Both the position numbers and the translations under genes were made by a program. A stretch of DNA of 8,094 nt from Actinomycetes bacterium (lineage in GTDB: Bacteria; Actinomycetota; Acidimicrobiia; Acidimicrobiales; Palsa-688), in the NCBI GenBank assembly GCA_021815935.1, contig JAKAZH010000079.1:1-8094 (forward strand). Direction: 5' to 3'. The notes under the pieces were generated by a model. It was given only the letters and a program-made list of their open reading frames with translations. It was not told where the DNA came from and did no database searches. Positions 1 through 7,000 of the stretch are shown piece after piece (within the stretch, counting starts at the first letter, position 1; every line of letters starts with the position of its first letter).

Positions 1-672
1 CATATCTTGCGCGGCCTGGCGAACCTGCCAGTCCCTATCCGATAGAGCCCGCTCGATGGCCGCGAGCGCCAGGTCGGACTCGTAGGCTCCGAGGCTGATA
101 ACGCAGCGCCTTCTGACCGCCGGTTTGTCGCCCATGGCATGCAGGAGGGCGCGTAGCCCTTCCGCTGACTGGGTGCCGCCCAAGGCGACGACCGCTGACT
201 CCCGGCAAAGGGTATCGGGGTGGCCGCAGGCAATATTGCAGAGGGCGTCCAGTGCGGCCTTGTCGTTCGGCGACATCGGCATGACCTCACCGAGTCCGGC
301 CTCTCCGATCCCGAAAGCAGAGGCTTCCACCAGGGTTGCGTCTTCGTCGTCGAGCATACCCTTCAGGGCTGCTACCACCCTCTGGCGGCCGCTCAGCTGA
401 GATATCGACCTGGCCAGCTCCCCGACGTGCCGGCGCACGAGCGGGGACTCGTCGCCTACGGCTGCGTCGAAGTCCTCCGACGTTAGCGCGCCCATACGTA
501 CCAAGGCACCGAGGCCGGCTCGGCGCACCTGAGGGTCGGGATCGACGAAGGCCGCCCGAGCGGCTGTCTCGTCGCCCTGGTGGCCGGCGAGCACGGCCTC
601 GCGACGGCGCACGGCCCTTCGAAGGCGTACTGCCACCTGCGGCGCCAGTGCAGAGCTATCGGAGACCGTCAC
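1..672 (-). CDS. HEAT-repeat protein (partial, C-terminus off the left edge)
   Basis: The minus strand reads open from a GTG at 672-670 to base 1, giving 224 residues with no stop; the C-terminus lies outside the window. The protein is a run of helical repeats with the HEAT signature of a second helix carrying Val-Arg after an Asp/Pro-rich turn: DPDPQVRRAGLGAL (44-57), DESPLVRRHVGELA (74-87), KPAVRRRCVISLGAY (183-197) and DRDWQVRQAAQ (212-222). No catalytic motif, signal peptide or membrane segment is visible, so a cytoplasmic protein-binding scaffold is likely, as is usual for HEAT families; its partner is unknown. The GTG overlaps the stop codon of the small membrane protein upstream (GTGA). 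There is no good Shine-Dalgarno sequence of its own, which suggests translational coupling and a joint function. The frame stays open upstream of the GTG, but through the small gene in another frame. Fold assignment is fairly secure; function is not. Confidence 0.8.
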   Translation of the reverse strand, partial: MTVSDSSALAPQVAVRLRRAVRRREAVLAGHQGDETAARAAFVDPDPQVRRAGLGALVRMGALTSEDFDAAVGDESPLVRRHVGELARSISQLSGRQRVVAALKGMLDDEDATLVEASAFGIGEAGLGEVMPMSPNDKAALDALCNIACGHPDTLCRESAVVALGGTQSAEGLRALLHAMGDKPAVRRRCVISLGAYESDLALAAIERALSDRDWQVRQAAQDM

Positions 673-830
673 TGCTTGGCAAGATGGCGGAGCAGTGCAG
701 CGACTCCGTAGACGCTGCCGCCGAGAACGCCTGCAAGGAGCAGGCCCAGAAGTATCGCGATGAAGATGAGAGCGGTAGCAGAACCGACGGCACGGAACAC
801 CCGCCGTCCCGTCGCTCGCTGCGTGGTCAC
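669..830 (-). CDS. Small single-span membrane protein, coupled to the HEAT-repeat gene
   Basis: This 53-residue minus-strand ORF begins at GTG 830-828 and ends at TGA 671-669. The N-terminus is short and basic (VTTQRATGRRVFRAVG). One strongly hydrophobic, Gly/Ala/Leu-rich helix follows at about residues 17-47 (for example ALIFIAILLGLLLAGVLGG), then a short basic tail ending RHLAKQ. The basic N-terminus suggests it faces the cytoplasm. The stop overlaps the GTG of the HEAT-repeat gene by GTGA, the arrangement of a translationally coupled pair. In this frame no ATG, GTG or TTG occurs between an upstream TGA near 940 and the chosen GTG, so the start is well constrained. No strong Shine-Dalgarno is visible. 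I do not recognise a family; it may anchor the HEAT protein at the membrane (inference). It is real if the coupling and hydrophobic profile are conserved in relatives. Confidence 0.6.
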   Translation of the reverse strand: MTTQRATGRRVFRAVGSATALIFIAILLGLLLAGVLGGSVYGVAALLRHLAKQ

Positions 831-860
831 GGAAGGCGCGTGGCTCTTGCGAGGCCGCGC

Positions 861-2129
861 ATGGCAGGCTGGAGCGGCCTCAAGAACCAGCCGACCCGGC
901 CGGCCCGCACGGAAAGAGTCGAGTTGACCACCAGATCAGAGATCGTATCGCAACCCGACTCGCAGCGTCGGCGACCTGGCAAGGGTCGCCGGGTGACAGC
1001 GATCGCAATTGGAGTAACGATCGCCGTCATCGTCGCGCTCACAGTCTACGTCCTGCACGGCGCAGGCGGATACTACGCGATCTCGCCCGGTACCGCTCCG
1101 ATCGTGTCGGCGTCGCCGACCTGCAAATCCGTCGGCGGGGGAAACTGGGCGCTGCCGGGTGGGCAGCCATGCGTGCGCTTGGTGGTCCCTGCGTCGGCGG
1201 CAAGCCCGGTCCAAGGTTCGATCAGGATGGTGGACGTCCTGGAGGGACCGGCCACGCCCTGGGAGTTCGCTTTGGCGAAGTTGGGCCTACTACACTCCTT
1301 GGACAATGCGACCGTCCTTTATCCCAAACAGGCGATACTGGGCGGACTTCCAGCGTCGCAGTTGGGCTGCCAGCAAAACCAGCAGATGTCAGGAGCGCAG
1401 TCAGCCGCTTCCGTCGTGGCGCTGCGCGCTCTCGGCTACAAGGTGCCCGAGGACAACCGGGGTGCCCAGGTCGTAGAAGTCGTCCCCTCCACGCCGGCCG
1501 CGAAGGCCGGGGTGCAGTGCAACGATCTGATCACCGCTATCGACGGACATCCGATCGCCACGAGTTCCGCGCTCGCAAGCGCCATCGCTAGTTACCCCCC
1601 CGGTTCGGTTGTGACGGTCGCTGTTTCCAGGACGCCTGCGAAAGGTCCGGCAAAGAACATCGACGTCAAGGTGAAGCTCGCCTCGGTCCCGCGAGAGGGC
1701 GCGCAACCGGCCGACCCACACAAGGCGTTTCTCGGAGTGGCGACCCAGACGGACGCCACGTTCTCGTACCCGTTTCCCGTTTCTATCGACGTCGGGGCGA
1801 TCGGCGGGCCGTCGGCAGGGCTTGCGCTCACGCTCGGGCTCCTCGACTCGCTCACCCACGGAAAGCTGACCGGAGGACGTAGCATCGCTGCCACCGGGAC
1901 CATAAGTCTGAACGGAGCCGTCGGAGACGTCGGAGGTGTGGCACAGAAGACCGTCGCCGTGCGAAAGGCAGGCGCCCAGGTGTTCTTCGTCCCGGTCCAG
2001 GAGCGCTCGGCGGCTAGAAGCGAAGCGCTAGGTATGAAGGTCTACGCAGTGTCGTCGTTGGCGCAGGCTCTGGGTGACCTGAAGGCCCTCGGCGGTTCCA
2101 TCCCGCCATCTGTCGGAGCCGCATCGTAA
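861..2129 (+). CDS. Membrane-anchored PDZ / Lon-like serine protease (YlbL type)
   Basis: The product is 422 residues if translation starts at ATG 861. A basic cytoplasmic stretch (RRRPGKGRR) precedes one membrane helix (about 45-65, VTAIAIGVTIAVIVALTVYVL), so the rest should be outside the membrane. YYAISPG follows, a motif seen just after the anchor in this family. A PDZ domain spans about 190-273 (VVEVVPSTPAAKAG, then IDGHPI), and a Lon-type S16 domain about 280-400. The catalytic Ser/Lys dyad is visible: Ser318 in GGPSAGLAL and Lys363 in GGVAQKTVAVRKAGA, spaced much as in Lon. There is no ATPase domain, as expected for this family, which is thought to act on exported or membrane substrates. 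Start choice: ATG 861 has GAGG six bases upstream. TTG 924 (401 residues) and GTG 993 (378 residues, which drops the basic stretch) are alternatives closer to usual family length. The frame runs open far upstream to 336, but that part is antisense to the HEAT and small-membrane genes. Confidence 0.88.
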   Translation: MAGWSGLKNQPTRPARTERVELTTRSEIVSQPDSQRRRPGKGRRVTAIAIGVTIAVIVALTVYVLHGAGGYYAISPGTAPIVSASPTCKSVGGGNWALPGGQPCVRLVVPASAASPVQGSIRMVDVLEGPATPWEFALAKLGLLHSLDNATVLYPKQAILGGLPASQLGCQQNQQMSGAQSAASVVALRALGYKVPEDNRGAQVVEVVPSTPAAKAGVQCNDLITAIDGHPIATSSALASAIASYPPGSVVTVAVSRTPAKGPAKNIDVKVKLASVPREGAQPADPHKAFLGVATQTDATFSYPFPVSIDVGAIGGPSAGLALTLGLLDSLTHGKLTGGRSIAATGTISLNGAVGDVGGVAQKTVAVRKAGAQVFFVPVQERSAARSEALGMKVYAVSSLAQALGDLKALGGSIPPSVGAAS

Positions 2130-2150
2130 CTGAGTCTACGGCGAGCATCG

Positions 2151-2164
2151 CCCACCGGAGTGGG
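2151..2164. repeat. Short inverted repeat before the DivIVA-like gene
   Basis: CCCAC, a four-base loop CGGA, then GTGGG form a perfect five-base-pair hairpin or operator-like palindrome in the 58-base gap after the protease stop. It sits where the -35 region of the candidate promoter at 2174 would be. It could be a weak terminator for the protease gene (there is no T-run), a repressor site, or chance. Confidence 0.25.
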
Positions 2165-2173
2165 AGCGGGTCG

Positions 2174-2179
2174 TAATCT
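2174..2179 (+). promoter_or_regulatory. Candidate -10 element for a leaderless transcript
   Basis: TAATCT fits the actinobacterial -10 pattern TANNNT and ends eight bases before ATG 2188. That would place transcription initiation at or next to the A of the start codon. No Shine-Dalgarno sequence lies at a usable distance; the purine-rich GGGAGCGGG at 2162-2170 is too far upstream. Leaderless initiation, common in actinobacteria, would explain both facts. No convincing -35 hexamer is seen (CCCACC at the expected position). Inference from sequence only. Confidence 0.4.
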
Positions 2180-2187
2180 CTACACAC

Positions 2188-4047
2188 ATGGGACCTGACC
2201 CCTCACTGACCCCTGAGCTGATCCAGTCTCAGTCTTTTACGTCTGCGTTCCGAGGTTTGGACCCAGGGGAAGTCCGCGCCTTTCTTGCTCGGGTGGCCGC
2301 TGATGTGAGGGCGTGGAGAGAACGCGCAGAGCACCTCGAGTCGGTTTGGCGTTCCGCGGAGGAGCGGGCGGCGCGCCCGCCGGTGCTGGATGAGGAAGCG
2401 CTGATCGACGCTGTCGGCGACGAGACCGCCAGTGTGCTTCGGACGGCCAGGGCGGCTGCGGCGGAGCTGCGCGCGAAGGCGGCTGCGGAGGCCGAACAGC
2501 GCATGTCCGATTCGCAGGCCGCAGCCGAGACGCTTCTCGCGGACGCGAAGGCGCAAGCAGAAAGCTTGATCGACAAAGCGGAACAAGACGTCGAAGCGAT
2601 GAAAAGCAAGTGCGCCGCCTCGGTCGACCTGGAGTTGCGTGAGTCGGCGGAGTCCGCCGCCAATCTGGTTGCCAAAGCTCAAAGCGACGCAGCGGAGCTT
2701 CTGGAACGCTCTCGCAACGAAGCAGCGGCCATAGCTTCGAAAGCCGAGCAGGAGCGCCTGGTGCTTATCGAGGGCGCGAATGCGAACCGTGAACGGATCC
2801 TGGAGGACCTCGCGCGCCGCCGGCGGGTGGCTACTGTGCAGATCGAGCAGCTCCGAGCTGGGCGGGAGCGGCTGATCGACAGTTACGCCCTGGTTCGCAG
2901 GACCCTCGACGACGTGCAGTCGGAACTGGCCCGGGCGGACGCCGAAGCCAGAGCGGCTGCTGATGCGGTCGGACGGCGCCTTCGCAGCGAGACCGTCGAG
3001 CAGGCATCGATTGAACCGGTATCGATTGAGCCGGTATCGATCGAACCGGTATCGATTGAACCGGTATCGATTGAGCCGGTATCGATTGAGCCGGTATCGA
3101 TCGAGCCGGGCGTCGGCGAGCCCACCGGGAGCGTCGAGACTACCGACGTGAGCCCGACCGGCAGCGCTGTCGACGAGCTGTTCGCTCGGATACGAGCCAA
3201 CCGGGGCGAGGCGCCGCCGGAACAGGAGATGAAAACCCGGCAAGAAGGCGCTTCGGATGAGGCCGTCGTCGGCAACGACACGAGTCTCGTCGTTGCCGAC
3301 GAACCTGGCGACGTGGTACCTGACGAGGAAGAGTCGCTGCTGCAGCGACGCGAGTCGGCGATCGGAGAGTTGGAGGTGCTTCTCACGAGGTCGCTGAAGC
3401 GGGCGCTGCAAGACGAGCAGAACGATCTGCTCGACAAGCTTCGCCTCTTGAGCGGGGACCTGAACGCCGAGCTTCTTCTGGGAGAGGAGGAAGCCCAGGT
3501 GGCGACCTATGTTGGCATCGTGAGCCCCCTGCTCGCACAGGCTGCCGCCAAAGGATCGGCGTTCGCCGTGCAATGCCTCGAGTCGCCGGGCTCCGACGGG
3601 CTGGATCGGGACGGCTCGACGCCTGTAGACGATCTTGCAGACAACTGCGCGAGGGGGCTCGCGACCGCTCTTCGCCGCCGACTAGAGCAAGCCATCGAGT
3701 CCGTGTCGGCAGACGGTCCCGCCGGCCACGTGGAGGACCGAGAGAATCTCGTCGAAGCTATAGGGTCCGCCTATCGCGAGTGGAAATCGCAGCGTATCGA
3801 ACGCCTCGGAGGTGATGCGCTTTGCGCCGCATTCTCGAGAGGCACCTGGAGCACGGTACCGGGCGGGGCGGCTCTGCGCTGGATCGTCGACGACCCCGAC
3901 GGCCCATGCCCAGACTGCGACGACGACGCGCTGGCCGGCGAGCTTCCCAAGCCCGAGGAGTTCCCGACCGGTCAGCTCCACCCGCCCGCCCACGGCGGGT
4001 GCCGTTGTCTGTTAGTTCCGGTGGCGGTGGCTGCATCACGGGCGTGA
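2188..4047 (+). CDS. DivIVA-domain coiled-coil protein with Cys/His-rich phage-head-morphogenesis-like C-terminus
   Basis: The product is 619 residues. Residues 7-41 match the DivIVA N-terminal domain (LTPELIQSQSF, then FRGLDPGEVRAFLARVAADV), which in the family binds curved or polar membrane and recruits division or growth proteins. An Ala/Glu/Lys/Arg-rich coiled coil fills about 42-270. Residues 274-308 are seven SIEPV/SIEPG repeats, followed by a Pro/Gly/acidic linker to about 370. The C-terminal 240 residues are a separate, mostly helical domain ending in RWIVDDPDGPCPDCDDDALA and then HPPAHGGCRCLLVPV. Cys574, Cys577, His598, His602, Cys605 and Cys607 look like a metal site. The C-x2-C, Gly, pPxHxxCRC layout recalls phage Mu gpF / SPP1 gp7 head-morphogenesis domains; this is recalled similarity, not a search. 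The region has no phage genes, so a domesticated or convergent domain is likely. ATG 2188 is the natural start, directly before the DivIVA motif. It probably has its own promoter and lies 25 bases before the UPF0182 gene. Confidence 0.88.
   Translation: MGPDPSLTPELIQSQSFTSAFRGLDPGEVRAFLARVAADVRAWRERAEHLESVWRSAEERAARPPVLDEEALIDAVGDETASVLRTARAAAAELRAKAAAEAEQRMSDSQAAAETLLADAKAQAESLIDKAEQDVEAMKSKCAASVDLELRESAESAANLVAKAQSDAAELLERSRNEAAAIASKAEQERLVLIEGANANRERILEDLARRRRVATVQIEQLRAGRERLIDSYALVRRTLDDVQSELARADAEARAAADAVGRRLRSETVEQASIEPVSIEPVSIEPVSIEPVSIEPVSIEPVSIEPGVGEPTGSVETTDVSPTGSAVDELFARIRANRGEAPPEQEMKTRQEGASDEAVVGNDTSLVVADEPGDVVPDEEESLLQRRESAIGELEVLLTRSLKRALQDEQNDLLDKLRLLSGDLNAELLLGEEEAQVATYVGIVSPLLAQAAAKGSAFAVQCLESPGSDGLDRDGSTPVDDLADNCARGLATALRRRLEQAIESVSADGPAGHVEDRENLVEAIGSAYREWKSQRIERLGGDALCAAFSRGTWSTVPGGAALRWIVDDPDGPCPDCDDDALAGELPKPEEFPTGQLHPPAHGGCRCLLVPVAVAASRA
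3007..3111 (+). repeat. Seven tandem 15-bp repeats encoding SIEPV/SIEPG
   Basis: Seven units of TCGATYGARCCGGTA run head to tail without interruption; the last ends in GGC instead of GTA. Units differ only at silent third positions (ATT/ATC, GAA/GAG). Being 15 bp long, gain or loss of a unit keeps the reading frame and changes protein length by five residues. Codons ATT, GTA and GAA here are A/T-ending, unlike the surrounding gene, which suggests recent expansion from one unit. The encoded Ser-Ile-Glu-Pro-Val strand is probably an extended spacer between the coiled coil and the C-terminal domain. Confidence 0.97.
3266..3302. repeat. Perfect 14-bp inverted repeat inside the DivIVA-like gene
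   Basis: Bases 3266-3279 (TCGTCGGCAACGAC) are exactly complementary to 3289-3302, with a nine-base loop ACGAGTCTC. The loop bases can also pair in a second register (ACGAG with CTCGT, 3280-3290). It lies in the linker region encoding VVGNDTSLVVADE. No T-run follows, so it is not a standard terminator. It could form a strong mRNA hairpin or be the scar of a template-switch duplication. Confidence 0.85.
3979..4001. repeat. GC-rich 8-bp hairpin near the 3' end of the DivIVA-like gene
   Basis: CACCCGCC (3979-3986) pairs perfectly with GGCGGGTG (3994-4001) across a seven-base loop. It overlaps the codons for the HPPAHGGC part of the putative metal site and lies about 45 bases before the stop. Codon constraint may fully explain it. 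There is no T-run, so I do not call it a terminator. Confidence 0.4.
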
Positions 4048-4055
4048 TGACCCTG

Positions 4056-4061
4056 TAGGCT
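4056..4061 (+). promoter_or_regulatory. Candidate -10 element upstream of the UPF0182 gene
   Basis: TAGGCT fits the TANNNT pattern and lies in the 25-base gap between the DivIVA-like stop (4045-4047) and ATG 4073, eleven bases before the ATG. It could give a transcript with a leader of only a few bases. No clear -35 is present. The alternative is read-through from the upstream gene, with the weak GGCGG at 4063-4067 acting as ribosome binding site. Six-base matches are easily due to chance. Confidence 0.25.
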
Positions 4062-4072
4062 CGGCGGCGCCG

Positions 4073-7000
4073 ATGCGTACGCCACCCGAATTCAGCCGTA
4101 GGATCCCTCGCGCTTCTAGAAAGTTGCGGATAGGCCTGATCGCCGCCGCCGTGGTGATCATCGTCTTGATCCTTTCGCTGCGCAGCCTCGCAATCCTTTG
4201 GACCGACTATCTGTGGTTCGACTCGGTCCACTTCGCGGGCGTGTTCCGGACGATCATCGCGACCGAGATAGTCCTGTCCGTCGTGTTCATCGCCGTCTTT
4301 TTCGTGTTGCTCTTCGCGAGTCTCACCGTTGCGCACAGGCTCGCTCCCGGCGATTCGGAGGTCGGCCCGCTCAGCGAGTTCGTCGTAAGGTACCGCTCGT
4401 TTGCGGCGCCACGGGCAGGCAGGTTGCGGCTTGTCGCCTGCCTCGTTTTCGCAGTCCTCGGGGGTATCGGGGCGGACAGGCAGTGGAAGAACTGGGACAT
4501 GTTCCGCTACCAGGTCAGCTTCGGCATCGTCGACCCTCAATTCCACAAGGACGTTTCCTTCTACGTCTTCTCGCTTCCGTTCATCAGCTTCCTGATCAGC
4601 TGGGCATTCGACGCGATCGTCGTGACGCTGATCGTCACAGCCGTCGCCTACTTCTTGAACGGCGGCATAGTCCCTCAGGCTCGTTTCGGGCGGGTGCGTC
4701 CGTCGGTCAAAGCCCACCTGTCGGTCCTACTCGGAATACTGGCGTTGATCAAGGCGGTCGCCTATTACTACAACCGCCTGTCGCTCGTCCTTTCCAGATC
4801 ACACATAGTCGACGGCGCCACAGCCACGAGCGTTCATGCAAGCGCACCTGCAAAGTTCCTGCTGATGGTCATAGCCGTGATCGCGGCTTTGCTTTTCCTC
4901 GCGAACATCCGCCAGCGCGGGTGGGTCCTTCCGGCGGTCGGCGTCGCACTGTGGGCGTTGGTGTCGCTTCTGGCGGGCACCGTGTACCCGGCTCTCTACC
5001 AGTCCCTCAACGTCAACCCGTCCGAGCTGACCAAAGAGTCGATCTACATCCAACGCAACATCGACGCGACGAGAGCGGCATACGGGATCAACAACGTCAA
5101 CGTAGTCAGCGGCTACAACTACAGTCCGACAGTAACGACATCCGAGATCCAAGGGTCATCCGCTCAGGCTCAGGTCAATCGCCAGACGCTCTCGAATATC
5201 CGCCTCCTTGACCCCTCGGTCAATATCGTCAATACGATTGACAAGTTCCAGGCTCTGCGATCCTATTACTCGTTCAACTCGCTCTATCTCGACCGCTACC
5301 AGCTCAACGTCAATGGAGCGGTCCAACAGACAGCGACCATCACTTCGGTCAGGGAGCTGAACAGCCAGGTCCCCTCTGGATTCGTCAACCAGCACCTCGA
5401 GTACACGCACGGATACGGAGCGGTCGCGGTACCTGTCGGCCAGGCGGGCGTTACCTCGTCGGGTAACCCGAATTTCGTGCTTTCCGGTCTTCCCGCCAGC
5501 GCATCGGACCCTTCGCTTCAGCTCAGCGAAAAGGGCTCACAGATCTATTTCGACGACAACCCGGCTGACACCGGCTATGTCATAGCGAACTCCCAAACCC
5601 CCGAGTTGGACTACGAAAGCACCACAGGAGCTCAGATCACGAACCACTACTCCGGGTCGGGAGGCGTCAGCGCGGGCAGCCTCGTGCGCCGGGCGGCGTT
5701 CGCCTTGCGATTCGGGGACGCGAACTTCATACTCTCGGGGCAGATCACGCCGTCGTCGAAGGTCATCTTCTACCGTAACGTCTCCCAACGGGTGGCGAAA
5801 GTGGCGCCGTTCCTGCAACTCGGCTCGAACCCGTATGCGGTGGTTCTCAACGGGAACACCTACTGGGTGCTGAACGCCTACACCACCTCCAACAACTACC
5901 CGTACTCCCAGGAGGCGAATCTCGACGGCCTTCCCCTCACAAGCGGGTTGCAAGCGAACTTCAACTACGTACGTAACTCGGTGAAAGTCGTAGTCAACGC
6001 TTACAACGGGAGCATGTACTTCTTCGACATGGGAACGGGTGATCCGATCCTCAAGGTCTACGAGCGGATCTTCCCGGGTCTCTTCACGCCCGTGTCCCTT
6101 GCCGACAAGCTGGTGCCGGGCATAACTGCGCATTGGCGCTATCCGGAGAACCTGTTCCAGGTGCAGACCAACATGTACGGTAAGTACCATCTGAACAACG
6201 CCGCCGCCTTCTACAGCCAGGCGCAGGCGTGGGCGGTCTCACCCGACCCTGGCAGCGGCCCTCTGAACTCGACGCCTGTCGGCCAGACGATCATCGGAGC
6301 GAACGGCCAGTTGACGTCTGCAGTCGCCCGTCTCCAGCCTCAGTATGTCGAGGCGGCGCTTCCCAACACGAAGCAGACAGGCGTGAACTTCTCTTTGCTT
6401 ACTCCGTTCGTGCCGATCTCCGCCACGGGCTCCAGCCAGAACCTGACGGCCTTCATGATGGGCTCTTCCAACCAGGGAACCTACGGGCAGCTGACGCTCT
6501 ACCAGCTTCCTGCGGGAGAAACCATCGACGGGCCTGGACTGATTTCAAATGCTATCAAGTCAAACGCCGCGATCTCGCGCGAGCTGACGCTCTACAATCA
6601 GAACGGCTCGGAGGTAGAGCTGGGCGAGGTCGACATCGTCCCAATCGACAACACGCTGCTCTACATCGAACCCATCTTCGTCGAGTCGACGGCGGCCCAT
6701 ATCCCGACCCTCGACGACGTCGTGGTCGTCTACGACAACACGGCGTACCACAGCTCGAACGCTTCAGTCGACGCTGCTCTTTGCCAGATCACGAACCCGG
6801 ACGGAAGCCAGCCGTTCGGTAACTACTGCAATACAGCCGCCGCCCAGAGCCCGACTATCACGCCGTCATCCACCGGATCGGGATCGTCGACCTCTACCTC
6901 TCCGACCACGGTATCGCCGACCACGCCGACCACAGTGCCAGTACCTGCAGCCGGCTCCACCGTCTCGTCGCTTCTCGCTCAGGCGAACGCCGACCTGGAC

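Noticed and set aside
336..860. Long N-terminal extension of the protease reading frame
   Set aside because: The stretch is Arg/Pro/Ser-rich, has no domain character, and is antisense to the HEAT-repeat and small membrane genes, whose minus-strand frames make convincing proteins.
827..1042. 71-residue minus-strand ORF whose stop overlaps the GTG of the small membrane gene
   Set aside because: Most of it is antisense to the protease membrane anchor and it resembles no family. The GTGA overlap is tempting, but the reverse complement of hydrophobic and Arg-rich codons explains the ORF.
3007..3111. Tandem repeats considered as a CRISPR array or plasmid-type iterons
   Set aside because: Units are contiguous without spacers, 15 bp long, in frame and inside a coding domain linker. 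No cas or replication gene is nearby.
2203..3573. 456-residue minus-strand ORF opposite the DivIVA-like gene
   Set aside because: It is a shadow of a clear plus-strand gene; its NRYRL repeats are simply the reverse of the 15-bp array.
3758..4717. 319-residue, very charged minus-strand ORF
   Set aside because: Its Asp/Glu/Arg/His-rich composition is what the complement of membrane-helix codons gives. It spans the ends of two well-supported plus-strand genes.
4198..5211. 337-residue plus-strand ORF in another frame of the UPF0182 gene
   Set aside because: It is Arg/Pro-rich and has no family features; the main frame carries the UPF0182 motifs throughout.
5537..6190. 217-residue minus-strand ORF inside the UPF0182 gene
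   Set aside because: It lies opposite the most conserved part of UPF0182 and has no recognisable domain.
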